Origin: Thermoplasmatota archaeon
GTDB lineage: Archaea; Thermoplasmatota; Thermoplasmata; Thermoplasmatales; Thermoplasmataceae
Reading direction: 5' to 3'
DNA length: 44,931 nucleotides
Assembly: GCA_023381355.1 (NCBI GenBank)
Contig: JAMCUL010000016.1
Span: forward strand, 104,244 to 149,174
The translations under genes and the position numbers were made by a program. Of the stretch, positions 17,855 through 26,335 are shown piece after piece (the stretch's first letter is position 1; each line of letters starts with the position of its first letter). The notes beneath the pieces are model-generated. The model saw only the letters and a list, made by a program, of their open reading frames with translations, did no database searches and was not told where the DNA came from.

Positions 17855-18418
17855 ATGGAGAAAAACAACAAAGATTTTGTTCTTCCTGGGGATAGACTAT
17901 CAACTGCAGAAGAATACGTGCCGGGAGATAATACCACAGAACTTAATGGGGATGTGATCTCGCTTGTTATGGGCAGTGTTCAGAGGGACGAAAAGAGGCT
18001 TCTCGTGAATGTAAAGAAGCCAAAGGAGAAGATCGTACCAGGGAATGGCGATATTGTTTACGGACAGGTTACCAGAAGTGACAACAGGCAGACAATCGTG
18101 AATATAGCTGGAATAAGAAAAAACGGAAATATACTGTATTTTCACGCGGAAGGATATATACGGAACTCCATGGATGACAGACGAGATGAGAGATATTTTC
18201 AGGCTGCAAGGATAGGAGATATAATAAGAGCTAAAGTAATCAGGGTTGGTCAGAACCTTGAGCTCACACTGCGCGGAGAAGGTCTCGGAGTTCTCTTGAC
18301 AAGATGCAGTAGATGCAGGAACTACCTGAGGATAAAAGACGGGAAACTGTATTGCGAAAACTGTGATAGAGTTGAAGTGAGAAAGACGGCGCCTGATTAT
18401 GGGTATCCCATCCTGTGA
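17855..18418 (+). CDS. csl4: Exosome RNA-binding subunit Csl4
   Basis: The 187-residue protein has the three-part Csl4 layout: an N-terminal beta domain starting with L-P-G-D-R-L, a central S1 RNA-binding domain (D-I-V-Y-G-Q-V, G-Y-I-R-N-S, G-D-I-I-R-A-K-V-I), and a C-terminal zinc ribbon with C151/C154 and C167/C170. Csl4 caps the archaeal RNA exosome (Rrp41/Rrp42 ring) and recruits substrate RNA and DnaG. Archaeal csl4 often lies next to translation or RNA-modification genes, as here. It is the first gene of a plus-strand RNA-biology cluster. Confidence 0.92.
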   Translation: MEKNNKDFVLPGDRLSTAEEYVPGDNTTELNGDVISLVMGSVQRDEKRLLVNVKKPKEKIVPGNGDIVYGQVTRSDNRQTIVNIAGIRKNGNILYFHAEGYIRNSMDDRRDERYFQAARIGDIIRAKVIRVGQNLELTLRGEGLGVLLTRCSRCRNYLRIKDGKLYCENCDRVEVRKTAPDYGYPIL

Positions 18419-18431
18419 GTTGGTGATGGAA

Positions 18432-18584
18432 ATGGTAAATGGCGTAAACGGAAAAGAATTCGAGAAGATGAGCAAAGAAATTGTGAGCATGAGAAGAGAG
18501 CTTGACGATATGAAGGAAGTGGTCAAGGGATTGATACAGTTCATAATGAGGAAAGAAGAATTGGATGAAGAAGAATATAACTGA
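18432..18584 (+). CDS. Small coiled-coil-like protein between csl4 and lsm
   Basis: A 50-residue charged helical protein with a heptad-like pattern (M-R-R-E-L-D-D-M-K-E-V-V-K-G-L-I) and an acidic tail. ATG 18432 is chosen because ggtgatgg lies just upstream. The open frame reaches back to an ATG at 18399 that overlaps the csl4 stop. No family is recognised. Its tight position between csl4 and lsm and its good ribosome-binding site argue that it is expressed and possibly RNA-related. Confidence 0.55.
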   Translation: MVNGVNGKEFEKMSKEIVSMRRELDDMKEVVKGLIQFIMRKEELDEEEYN

Positions 18585-18593
18585 GGTGAATGA

Positions 18594-18809
18594 ATGATAA
18601 TGCCTATGAAAATACTTGAAGAAAATTTGAATAAGAAGGTCTCTTTGCTATTGAAGGATAACAGGATTCTTGAGGGAATTCTGACCGGGTATGATGAATA
18701 CATGAATATGGTTATGGATTCAGTTGATGAAATAGGAAATGATGTCAATAAGAAACTCGGAACTGTAATAATAAGGGGAAGTAACGTAGTAAGAATTTCA
18801 CCTGCTTAA
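18594..18809 (+). CDS. Archaeal Sm-like protein (LSm)
   Basis: This 71-residue Sm-fold protein has Sm1 with L-L-L-K-D-N-R-I-L-E-G-I-L-T-G-Y-D-E-Y-M-N-M-V (split: D-x-Y-M-N hallmark, here D-E-Y-M-N) and Sm2 with I-I-R-G-S-N-V-V (I-R-G signature). Archaeal Lsm rings bind U-rich RNA and take part in RNA turnover and tRNA processing. A strong Shine-Dalgarno-like gaggtga lies 5 bases before the ATG. The product is of normal length. Confidence 0.93.
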   Translation: MIMPMKILEENLNKKVSLLLKDNRILEGILTGYDEYMNMVMDSVDEIGNDVNKKLGTVIIRGSNVVRISPA

Positions 18810-18866
18810 TTTTGATCTGCGGTACATATATAGTTAACTTTATTACTATTGATAAAATTTGGATTC

Positions 18867-19184
18867 ATGCCAATGAATAGCAGGCGAAAGGTAGACAGGA
18901 TTGTTGCGAAGAGAAGAGAAAGCAACAATTTGAGGAATATTCCTGACGTTCTGGTTCCTCTCTGGCAAGTTAAGATTAGGGAAAGATTCGGCATAAATAT
19001 TGATAGGGAGATTGCACGGTACATTGTTATGGCTGCCCATGAAGAAGGAACATGGAAAAAGCAGAGGGCAATGCATAAGATCGAGATGATACTTGTAGAA
19101 CGTGGAATTAGTGTGGAAGAGTCTGCGAAAATCTCCCGGAGCGTAATAAGTATAGCAGTAGGGGGAGGAAATATTCAGGAGTGA
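18867..19184 (+). CDS. Basic helical protein of unknown function, coupled to a METTL5-like gene
   Basis: The 105-residue protein starts M-P-M-N-S-R-R-K. ATG 18867 is chosen: a TATA-like tttatta (about 18838-18844) lies about 26 bases upstream, and the longer TTG frame adds only a few residues. The N-terminal half is strongly basic (R-R-K-V-D-R-I-V-A-K-R-R-E), followed by helices with W-Q-V-K-I-R-E-R-F-G and K-Q-R-A-M-H-K-I-E. It could bind RNA, but no domain is recognised. Its stop overlaps the GTG start of the methyltransferase gene by 4 bases, so the two are translationally coupled. Confidence 0.7.
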   Translation: MPMNSRRKVDRIVAKRRESNNLRNIPDVLVPLWQVKIRERFGINIDREIARYIVMAAHEEGTWKKQRAMHKIEMILVERGISVEESAKISRSVISIAVGGGNIQE

Positions 19185-19783
19185 CTTTTAACAAAAAGAA
19201 CCTGGAAATTAAATTATCGAAGCTGGAGCCTTTCAACTTTCCAAAGAATTATCTTGAACAGTATCCAACTGAATCCTCTGTTGCTGCAGGTTTGGTCTGG
19301 CAGGCGTATCTTGAAGGGAATATATTCAAAAAAACCATTCTTGATGCAGGTGCCGGTACCGGTATCTTATCTTACGGCGCCCTTTCTCTTGGTTGTGAAT
19401 TTTTAACAGCAGTGGAAATAGATAATGACCAGAAACAGGTTATTGAGAAGAATCTTTCTTCGTTTCAAAATAAGGAAATAATTATAGATAACATCTCTTC
19501 CATAAGAAGAAGGTTTGACACGGTATTATGTAACCCCCCATTTGGTGCCGTTCGCAGGGATGCTGATATACCTTTTCTTGAGAGAATCTTCACGCTCGGG
19601 AACTCTGTCTACATAATTCATAATTTAGTAAATGATGAGTTCATGACAAAACTAGTCAGTGAACATGGCGAAATAATCAGTAAAAACACAGTAAAAATGG
19701 GAATTCCAATGATGTACTCACACCATACGATGGAGAGGAAAAATATTGACCTGATAGTTTATTCAGTTAGATCCTTTTATTAG
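19181..19783 (+). CDS. METTL5-like RNA N6-adenosine methyltransferase
   Basis: A 200-residue class I methyltransferase. L-E-Q-Y-P-T (residues 25-30) is the METTL5 hallmark. SAM motif I is D-A-G-A-G-T-G (55-61), and the acceptor loop is N-P-P-F-G (118-122), the amino-methylase motif for adenine N6. Eukaryotic METTL5 modifies 18S rRNA in the decoding region; archaeal relatives are thought to modify the small-subunit rRNA. The GTG start overlaps the preceding gene's TGA (gtga). It ends the RNA-biology cluster. Confidence 0.88.
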   Translation: MTFNKKNLEIKLSKLEPFNFPKNYLEQYPTESSVAAGLVWQAYLEGNIFKKTILDAGAGTGILSYGALSLGCEFLTAVEIDNDQKQVIEKNLSSFQNKEIIIDNISSIRRRFDTVLCNPPFGAVRRDADIPFLERIFTLGNSVYIIHNLVNDEFMTKLVSEHGEIISKNTVKMGIPMMYSHHTMERKNIDLIVYSVRSFY

Positions 19784-19844
19784 TTTACCTTTTAATGTAA
19801 ACCGTGGTTTTTATATGTTAAGTATCATTCTATGTATGATAATC

Positions 19845-21017
19845 ATGAAGAAGATCGTAATTGTCGGTGCGGGTGCTGGAGGAGGTTTGGTAGCCAGCAA
19901 GATCAGATCCAAGACCAGCAGGGACGATGTGGAGATTACTGTGATAGATTCTCTGGGTAGAACTGATTTTCAACCTTCTTACCCAATGGTTTCAATCGGG
20001 CTTAAGAAACCTTCTGAAATTGGCGTCTCATTCGAGAATTTCAGTAAAACCGGTATTAAGCCCTTGAAGGCAAATGTAACCTCGGTTGACGGAGATGAGA
20101 GGGTTGTCAGGACAGACCATGGTGATATTCCATATGATGACCTTGTCCTTTCTCCAGGTGCAAAGGTAGAGAATGAAAAACTTCCTGATTCTGAAAATGT
20201 GGGCCACTTCTGGGACATGGAACATTCCATCGAATTGAAACAAAAATTGATGGGCTTGAGAGAGGGAAAGATCGTGATTGGAGTTACAAGCTCCATATAC
20301 AAATGCCCACCTGTTCCATGGGAAATGGCAATGCTTCTTGACAACATGTACAGGAACAAGGGCATAAGAGAAAAAATTGAGATAAAGGTCGTTCACTGGG
20401 CTAAAAAGCCAATGGATATGTTCGGCCCGGTTATATCTGACCCCGTATCCAAATGGATGGATGAAGCGAAAATAGAGGGAAATTACGGATTTGAATTCAA
20501 TGAGATAGATCCTGTGAAGAAGAAAATCACATCAAAGAAAGGCGATGAGGAGGATTACGATCTTGCAATTCTTGCCCCGCCCCATTCAGTTCCGGACTTC
20601 GTTAAAAACAGTGAAAACCTCCTTAGCCAGAGAGGATGGCTGGATGCAAGCGCCCAGAATTTCAGGCCAAGGAAATATGAGGATATTTATGGACTCGGAG
20701 ATGCAATAGCGCCGACTATCGGACTGGGCATGGCTGGAGTGTTTGCCCATTTCCAGGCGGACAGTGTGTCCTCCCTTGTACTGAATGACATTGAGGGAAT
20801 TTACCCGCCATTTGCCTATAACAAGGTAGGTCTTTGCGCTTCCGACATGGGCAGCACCGGGTGGATTTCATACTGCGATTTTTCAGCAAAGATCAGGGAC
20901 AACAGTGTTCCATTCCCGGATTGCGGTGTTCTCGGCAGTGGACCTTTGTTCAAGCTTGCTCATTCTATATATGAAAAATATTTTCTCGGAGCAGTATACG
21001 GGGGGTGGATAAGATGA
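19845..21017 (+). CDS. FAD-dependent sulfide:quinone oxidoreductase-like protein
   Basis: This 390-residue flavoprotein of the NADH-dehydrogenase II / SQR superfamily starts with a dinucleotide-binding site, I-V-I-V-G-A-G-A-G-G-G. A second G-x-G-D-A-I (G-L-G-D-A-I) near residue 290 holds the flavin. The cysteine in Y-K-C-P-P-V-P and a later one in L-C-A-S-D correspond in type to SQR redox cysteines. The ATG at 19845 is used instead of the longer frame at 19815 because it precedes the Rossmann strand directly and lies about 30 bases from tttttatatg. It overlaps the DUF1641 gene by 4 bases (ATGA), a pairing common with archaeal SQR genes. It probably oxidises sulfide and feeds electrons to the quinone pool. 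Confidence 0.8.
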   Translation: MKKIVIVGAGAGGGLVASKIRSKTSRDDVEITVIDSLGRTDFQPSYPMVSIGLKKPSEIGVSFENFSKTGIKPLKANVTSVDGDERVVRTDHGDIPYDDLVLSPGAKVENEKLPDSENVGHFWDMEHSIELKQKLMGLREGKIVIGVTSSIYKCPPVPWEMAMLLDNMYRNKGIREKIEIKVVHWAKKPMDMFGPVISDPVSKWMDEAKIEGNYGFEFNEIDPVKKKITSKKGDEEDYDLAILAPPHSVPDFVKNSENLLSQRGWLDASAQNFRPRKYEDIYGLGDAIAPTIGLGMAGVFAHFQADSVSSLVLNDIEGIYPPFAYNKVGLCASDMGSTGWISYCDFSAKIRDNSVPFPDCGVLGSGPLFKLAHSIYEKYFLGAVYGGWIR

Positions 21018-21457
21018 ATGACGAGGAGATGATGGATAAGTTGAAGGAACTTGAACCAACAATAGATGCCATAAAGAAACTCCAGGAGAGTGGCCTGATA
21101 GCTGCATTGGAGTCACTTGGCGACCAGGCCGACCTGATAATAAATTATGCAAGCACCATGGAAATTCTTGGCACCATGTCACTTCTATTCAGGTTAATGG
21201 GAATAGCGGACATATCAATGGGCAAGATAGACCAGGAGGAACTGATAAAGGACGCAAAGGAAGTTGAATGGGGTGATCTCTTCAAGATGCTGTTCAAAAT
21301 CCTGAAATTCATTGCCAATGATACAAAGAATATCCCAAAGCCTGCGGGAAAACAGAAATTGAAGGATGCACTGGGGGAGCTGAGGAGCCCCGAAACAGAA
21401 TATCTCATCAGGTTGATGTCCGGTATAAGCTCACAGCTCATGAAGAAGGACGATTAG
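21014..21457 (+). CDS. DUF1641 family protein, partner of the flavoprotein
   Basis: The 147-residue helical protein has the Met/Leu-rich pattern of DUF1641 (D-L-I-I-N-Y-A-S-T-M-E-I-L-G, then M-S-L-L-F-R-L-M-G). DUF1641 proteins are repeatedly found next to SQR or FAD oxidoreductases and heterodisulfide-like complexes, but their function is unknown. It starts in an ATGA overlap with the flavoprotein and has ggggtgg in front of the ATG. Its stop TAG shares the four bases TTAG with the stop TAA of the convergent gene at 21454-21597. Confidence 0.8.
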   Translation: MNDEEMMDKLKELEPTIDAIKKLQESGLIAALESLGDQADLIINYASTMEILGTMSLLFRLMGIADISMGKIDQEELIKDAKEVEWGDLFKMLFKILKFIANDTKNIPKPAGKQKLKDALGELRSPETEYLIRLMSGISSQLMKKDD

Positions 21458-21597
21458 TCCTTATTCTCCAATTTTTCATAGTCATTGAACATTTTTTCGT
21501 CTTTATTCTTCATGTACTTCTTTGTCACATCAACCCAAACATAGAAGCATCCATCGAATATTCCCTCTTCATCTTCGTTTAGATTAGCGGCGCTCAT
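21454..21597 (-). CDS. Tiny acidic protein coupled to dienelactone hydrolase gene
   Basis: This 47-residue product contains a W-V-D-V-T-K-K-Y-M-K helix and is strongly acidic at its N-terminus (N-E-D-E-E-G). The start ATG overlaps the TGA of the dienelactone hydrolase gene (aatga), so it would be read by termination-reinitiation. A longer in-frame start exists at 21636. No family is recognised, and there is no strong ribosome-binding site beyond the coupling. It is plausible as a real gene because the frame is intact exactly between the two neighbours. Confidence 0.5.
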   Translation of the reverse strand: MSAANLNEDEEGIFDGCFYVWVDVTKKYMKNKDEKMFNDYEKLENKD

Positions 21598-22382
21598 TTC
21601 AAGTACCTCCGATAGAATCTCTTCAGCCGTTCCCATGCATCCTCGGAGGCCTCCCTGTTATAGCTCATTCCGGTATCGTTAAAGAATGCGTGATAGGTTC
21701 CGGGATACATCTTCATCTCAAAATCCAGTTTGTGTTTTGAAACCATTTCCGCAACATCCTTGATAGTTGCATTGATTCCCCCATCTTCCCCGGCATAAAC
21801 ACATAAGAGGGCACCAGAGATGTTCTTCATGTCTTCAATGTTCCTTGGACTTGCTCCATAAAATATCATCGAAGCATCAAACTTCAGCTGCGTTGAAAGT
21901 TGAAAGGCCAGTCCTCCTCCCATGCAGAAACCAACAATTCCAATCTTCTTTCCCTCTTCTTTCTGATCCTTATATATCCACTCAAGATCCAGGAGCATCC
22001 GCTTTTCCATTTCGACTCTTTTCTCGCTCACGAACTCAAAAATCTTCTTTCCGTTCTCCGAAAGATTGGCCTTTACATTCCTGATCGCTTCCTCATCTCT
22101 TCGTTTCTCAGGAGGCAGTGACCACATTGGCCTCATTGCGTCCATTATATTCTCCTCTGTGAATATGTTCCTGTCCGAGGGTCGTGAATACAGGTCCGGT
22201 GAAATAACACGATAACCTTCTTCTGCAAGCCTCCTGCTGAATGACTTTATAAAAGCACTCAGTCCCCAGATCTCGGAGACAACGATAACTGTTGAATTAT
22301 AACTTACTGGCTTTGCCTCGAAGAAATCAAGATTACTTCCGTCAAATGTCCTGTACGATTTCATTTTTGTCGTAATTTCCAT
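21594..22382 (-). CDS. Dienelactone hydrolase family protein
   Basis: The alpha/beta hydrolase has 262 residues. The nucleophile is C153 in G-F-C-M-G-G, the acid is D200 in Y-A-G-E-D-G, and H231 lies in P-G-T-Y-H-A-F. This Cys-Asp-His triad is typical of dienelactone hydrolases. An N-terminal V-S-E-I-W-G-L loop shapes the active site, as in the family. The class hydrolyses small lactones or esters; the true substrate here is not known. The N-terminal start is supported by an AT-rich promoter region about 30 bases upstream. The tiny gene at 21454-21597 is coupled to its 3' end. Confidence 0.88.
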   Translation of the reverse strand: MEITTKMKSYRTFDGSNLDFFEAKPVSYNSTVIVVSEIWGLSAFIKSFSRRLAEEGYRVISPDLYSRPSDRNIFTEENIMDAMRPMWSLPPEKRRDEEAIRNVKANLSENGKKIFEFVSEKRVEMEKRMLLDLEWIYKDQKEEGKKIGIVGFCMGGGLAFQLSTQLKFDASMIFYGASPRNIEDMKNISGALLCVYAGEDGGINATIKDVAEMVSKHKLDFEMKMYPGTYHAFFNDTGMSYNREASEDAWERLKRFYRRYLK

Positions 22383-22502
22383 AATAGATCAATCAAATCT
22401 CCTTTAAAAATTTTATATTCACGGATGGTTCATTATATTAGTATATATAATTAGAAAATAATTATAAATATTTTTATATTGCATAAGTATGAGTTGAGGA
22501 TT

Positions 22503-23222
22503 ATGGCTGGCATATTAAGGAAATCACTTGCTGAACTTGTTGGAACATATATTTTCGTCCTTTTTGGACCGGGCAGCATTGTAGCATTCATCGCGGTCTT
22601 TAATCAGACACTGAATCCATCTACACTGTTCTTCCTGTCCATAACATTCGGGCTTGGAATATCAATTGGAATCATGAGTTCGGCAGGGATATCAGGAGGA
22701 CACGTGAATCCTGCAGTTACATTATCAATGTTCTTCGCCGGTCGATTTCCCGGGAAGTATGTAATACCATATATAATTGCACAGCTCCTTGGGGCTGCAA
22801 TCGCTTCTGCGACTGTTGGTTTCCTGTATGGATACGGAGTGGCAAATTCAGTTCTGTTCGGCTCTACCGTCCCCGGACCCAGGGGTCCATGGGTTGCACT
22901 TGCAGGAGAGTTCATAATGACATTCTTTTTCCTCTGGACGATTATGGGAGTAACATCAAGGACAGAAAGCAAAGAAATAATTGGAATTGTCATCGGAATA
23001 TACGTAACAATAATGATATTCCTTCTTGCCACGGTAAGCGGTGGATCAATGAATCCTGCAAGATCCTTCGGCCCTGCCCTCCTGTCTGGCATACTCTTCC
23101 AGGGGCAGTACTATCAGTGGATATACTGGATAGGACCTGTTTTTGGTGGTATTCTAGGCGCAATGTCCTACAGGATTATGTATGGGGAGAGAGGAAAGAT
23201 CCATTACAATCCGATACAATAG
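22503..23222 (+). CDS. Aquaporin / MIP family channel
   Basis: The 239-residue, six-helix channel protein carries both NPA boxes, G-G-H-V-N-P-A-V-T in the first half and G-G-S-M-N-P-A-R-S in the second, with the selectivity-filter Arg after the second. It moves water or small neutral solutes, perhaps glycerol, across the cytoplasmic membrane. ATG 22503 is chosen because gagg lies 5 bases upstream and the product begins with the usual A-E-L-V-G-T-Y helix. The frame extends upstream to a TTG at 22479. It is monocistronic, with a dense TATA region upstream. Confidence 0.93.
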   Translation: MAGILRKSLAELVGTYIFVLFGPGSIVAFIAVFNQTLNPSTLFFLSITFGLGISIGIMSSAGISGGHVNPAVTLSMFFAGRFPGKYVIPYIIAQLLGAAIASATVGFLYGYGVANSVLFGSTVPGPRGPWVALAGEFIMTFFFLWTIMGVTSRTESKEIIGIVIGIYVTIMIFLLATVSGGSMNPARSFGPALLSGILFQGQYYQWIYWIGPVFGGILGAMSYRIMYGERGKIHYNPIQ

Positions 23223-23371
23223 GATATATTTTAAGAATTATTCCATTTGCTTGATCATCCTGTTAATGTGTACATCTGGAAGTAGATTGAAAAAATGATA
23301 GACTTATGAACATTTAACTTCAGCTGTAAATTTATAAAAAATAAATTTGTGAAAAAAATTTGTATATGGAT

Positions 23372-24289
23372 TCAGTTTTCGAGCAAATATACTATTGCTG
23401 CCTTAGCGCTGTGTAGCCTGTTTTCAGCTTCCTGGAAGATAACACTGTTTATGCTGTCTGCAACTTCATCAGTGACCTCCATTCCCCTGTGAGCAGGGAG
23501 GCAGTGCATGAATATGAAGTCCTTTTTAGCATGTTGAACCAGGTTCGAATTTATCTGAAATGCTCTGAATGCCTTCTCCTTTTCTTCACGCTGCTTCTCC
23601 TCACCCATTGATACCCATACATCTGTATACACAATATCAGCATCTGTAACCGCAGTCACCGGATCATTAGTAAGTTCAACCTTCGTTCCCATCTCCTTAG
23701 CAATTTCCCTGGCAGATTCGACATACTCTTTTGCCGGGTCATAACCTTTTGGCGTTGCAATGGAGACGTCACTCCCTGCCATGGCTGATGCAAGCATGAT
23801 TGAATTCGCCATGTTGTTCCCATCACCGACGTATGCAAACTTAAGTCCTGATATCCTGTTCTTCCTCTCTGCTATTGTCAGGTAATCAGCAATCAGCTGC
23901 AGGGGGTGTTCCTTATCGTCGAGTGCATTAATGACTGGAACTGAAGAATTCCTGGCAAGTAACAGGACGTTCTCATGGCTGAATGCCCGGTATGTTATAA
24001 GGTCAAGCATCCCTGAAAGAACATGGGCAGTGTCTGATACCGTTTCTCCCCTTCCCATCTGCATATCGTTTGGATTCAGGAATATCCCATGTCCTCCCAG
24101 CTGGAAAACAGCGGTCTCAAGTGAGACTCTCGTCCTTGTTGACGATTTTTCAAATATCATCCCTATGGATCTCCCCTTCACTGATTCCCTTTTCCTGTAC
24201 CGATCCCTCTTAAGCCTGAGTGCAAGGTTTATTACCTCGGGAAAATCATCCCCGAGATCTCTTATCGAAATCAGGTCCTTCTTGAACAT
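23372..24289 (-). CDS. argF: Ornithine carbamoyltransferase
   Basis: This 305-residue transcarbamoylase makes citrulline from ornithine and carbamoyl phosphate. The carbamoyl-phosphate site is S-S-T-R-T-R, followed by F-L-N-P-N-D-M-Q-M-G-R-G-E-T. The ornithine-side signature is H-C-L-P-A-H-R-G, the mark of OTC against ATC. The conserved H-P-x-Q motif reads H-P-L-Q; the third residue is more often Cys or Thr. The ATG at 24289 starts M-F-K-K-D-L. The open frame continues upstream into sucD. It follows sucD by 7 bases on the same strand, so sucC-sucD-argF is probably one operon. Confidence 0.93.
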   Translation of the reverse strand: MFKKDLISIRDLGDDFPEVINLALRLKRDRYRKRESVKGRSIGMIFEKSSTRTRVSLETAVFQLGGHGIFLNPNDMQMGRGETVSDTAHVLSGMLDLITYRAFSHENVLLLARNSSVPVINALDDKEHPLQLIADYLTIAERKNRISGLKFAYVGDGNNMANSIMLASAMAGSDVSIATPKGYDPAKEYVESAREIAKEMGTKVELTNDPVTAVTDADIVYTDVWVSMGEEKQREEKEKAFRAFQINSNLVQHAKKDFIFMHCLPAHRGMEVTDEVADSINSVIFQEAENRLHSAKAAIVYLLEN

Positions 24290-24296
24290 GGATCCT

Positions 24297-25154
24297 CTAC
24301 TCCAGAAGTCCCGGTACATCATCCGGGTAATCAGCAACCTTCACTCCTGCTTCATTGAAGGCCTTTATCTTGGATTCAGCTGTACCCACGCCCTTCTCAA
24401 TAATGGCCCCGGCATGGCCCATCCTCTTTCCAGGTGGGGCACTTCTTCCTGTTATATATGCAACCACTTTCTTTGAAACGTGCTTTTTTATGTACTGTGC
24501 TGCAAGCTCTTCGTTGCTTCCTCCAATTTCACCTACAAGAACAATCTGCTCAGTGTCAGGATCCTTCTCAAACTGTTCAAGGACATCAATATAGTTCAGG
24601 CCCACAACCGGATCTCCTCCAAGACCTATAACAGTGCTCTCTCCCCTTCCACTTTTTGTCACGGCGTCAACTATTTCATAGGTGAGAGTCCCACTTCTTG
24701 ACGCAATGGCAACGTTTCCCTTCTTGAATATCTTGTTTGGCATTATTCCTATCTTACACCTACCAACAGATGTTATTCCCGGTCCGTTTGGTCCAAAAAC
24801 AACTGCGCCCTTTCTCTTAGCATTCAAAACTATCTCAAGTGAATCGTGGAACGGGACGTGTTCCGTGAGAATATATATTATCTTGAGGCCTCCATCGATT
24901 GCCTCGAATGCAGCATCCTTTACAAATGGAGCAGGAACACTGATCATAGTTGCATCCGGCTCAAACACGAGTGAATCCCTGACCGATGCCACGATTGGAA
25001 CCTTGTCCATGAATTTTGTCCCAGCCTTTGTTGGAGAAATTCCTGCAACCACTTTTGTGCCGTAGGCTATCATTTCTCCAGTGTGAAATGACCCCTGATG
25101 ACCTGTTATTCCCTGAACTATTACCTTTGTTTTTTCATTCACATAAACACTCAT
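24297..25154 (-). CDS. sucD: Succinate-CoA ligase alpha subunit
   Basis: The 285-residue alpha subunit has an N-terminal CoA-binding Rossmann domain (G-I-T-G-H-Q-G-S-F-H, F-G-P-N-G-P-G). The phosphohistidine is in G-H-A-G-A-I-I-E. It works with SucC in the TCA cycle, coupling succinyl-CoA cleavage to ATP or GTP synthesis. The ATG is 1 base from the sucC stop. Its Shine-Dalgarno-like ggaggt is part of the last sucC codons (Gly-Gly-Asn), so initiation is coupled to the upstream gene. Confidence 0.95.
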   Translation of the reverse strand: MSVYVNEKTKVIVQGITGHQGSFHTGEMIAYGTKVVAGISPTKAGTKFMDKVPIVASVRDSLVFEPDATMISVPAPFVKDAAFEAIDGGLKIIYILTEHVPFHDSLEIVLNAKRKGAVVFGPNGPGITSVGRCKIGIMPNKIFKKGNVAIASRSGTLTYEIVDAVTKSGRGESTVIGLGGDPVVGLNYIDVLEQFEKDPDTEQIVLVGEIGGSNEELAAQYIKKHVSKKVVAYITGRSAPPGKRMGHAGAIIEKGVGTAESKIKAFNEAGVKVADYPDDVPGLLE

Positions 25155-25155
25155 T

Positions 25156-26262
25156 TTAATTACCTCCTGCTACCTTCACAACTCTTTCAATTGCTTCCAT
25201 CATTGTAGGATAGGAATCGACTCCGTTATCCTTCAGGATCTTTCGTCCTTCCTCATCCCTGACCCCACTGAGTCTTACGACAATTGGCTGTTTTATTGAA
25301 AACTTATTCTTTGCCATCACAATTCCATTGGCAACTGTATCGCACTTAGTAACTCCACCAAATATATTGACCAGGATTGCTGTGGGTTTTGCCTTCAGAA
25401 CAAGATCAAAAGCATTCGCAACTATATCGGAATTATCCGTTCCTCCAAGATCCAGGAAATTTCTAGGTTTTCCCTTATGAAGGGTAAGTGCATCCAGCGT
25501 GGCCATTGTAAGACCAGCTCCATTCGCAATAACACCTATGTTTCCGTCAAGCTCGATGAATGCATATCCCTTTGACTGTGCCTCAAGTTCGAGTGGCGTC
25601 TTTTCAGGATCAGTTACGGAAAAGTCTTTGTGCCTGTACAGAGAATCACTATCTATGATGACCTTTGAATCGGCAGCAATCAATTTCCCTTCCTCAGTTA
25701 TGACGAGAGGGTTTATTTCCACAAGTTCACAGTCTTCCTCATTGAAAATCCTGTAAAGAGCAGGAAGAATCTGCATAAACTGCTTGCCTATATCAGGGTC
25801 TAGTTTCATGAATGTTACTGCTTCCCTTCCAATGAAATCTGAATATCCAAGAATTGGATCTATGTGCCTTGTAAAAATCTTGTCATGAGACACAGATTCT
25901 ATTTCTACACCGCCTTCTGTACTTGCAATGAATACAGGCGCTCTGGCAGTCCTGTCCAGTGCAATACTTACATACATTTCCTTCTTTATCTTGATCATGT
26001 CCTCTATCAGAACCTTTGTAACTTTCAGATCCCTTATCTTGGATCCAAGCAGTTCATTAACTCCCTGAGTCAATTCCTGCTGGGACTTTGCAAATTTTAT
26101 GCCTCCAGATTTACCTCTTCCTCCAAGAAGAATCTGAGATTTTACAACAACAGGTTTTTCAAAGGGCTTGACCTCTGATACATTCTCGACTACATATCCT
26201 CCAGGAACAGGTATTCCATAGCTCCTGAATATCTGTTTTCCCATATATTCATAAAGATTCAA
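25156..26262 (-). CDS. sucC: Succinate-CoA ligase beta subunit
   Basis: The 368-residue beta subunit starts with an ATP-grasp domain (V-V-V-K-S-Q-I-L-L-G-G-R-G-K-S-G-G) and continues to the C-terminal ligase domain (F-L-D-L-G-G, N-I-F-G-G-V-T-K-C). It forms the alpha/beta heterodimer with SucD. The start codon is TTG at 26262, behind ggtga. The ATP-grasp E-I-N-P-L-V signature is present. It heads the sucC-sucD-argF operon. Confidence 0.95.
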   Translation of the reverse strand: MNLYEYMGKQIFRSYGIPVPGGYVVENVSEVKPFEKPVVVKSQILLGGRGKSGGIKFAKSQQELTQGVNELLGSKIRDLKVTKVLIEDMIKIKKEMYVSIALDRTARAPVFIASTEGGVEIESVSHDKIFTRHIDPILGYSDFIGREAVTFMKLDPDIGKQFMQILPALYRIFNEEDCELVEINPLVITEEGKLIAADSKVIIDSDSLYRHKDFSVTDPEKTPLELEAQSKGYAFIELDGNIGVIANGAGLTMATLDALTLHKGKPRNFLDLGGTDNSDIVANAFDLVLKAKPTAILVNIFGGVTKCDTVANGIVMAKNKFSIKQPIVVRLSGVRDEEGRKILKDNGVDSYPTMMEAIERVVKVAGGN

Positions 26263-26319
26263 TATGTCACCAAGGACATAATGGCATTAACAAATAAATA
26301 ATGTTTTACGGTATAAATG

Positions 26320-26335
26320 GAGAAAAAAATTTTGT
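26320..26335 (-). terminator. Oligo-T terminator after the thermosome gene
   Basis: Directly after the thermosome stop codon the minus strand reads a run of Ts within aaaattttttttctcc. Archaeal transcription typically ends in such T-rich tracts. The thermosome gene and sucC are both on the minus strand here, so this would separate the chaperonin transcript from sucC. Confidence 0.5.

Noticed and set aside
17766-17957. 63-residue plus-strand frame starting before csl4
   Set aside because: It overlaps csl4 out of frame and has no domain; csl4 is certain.
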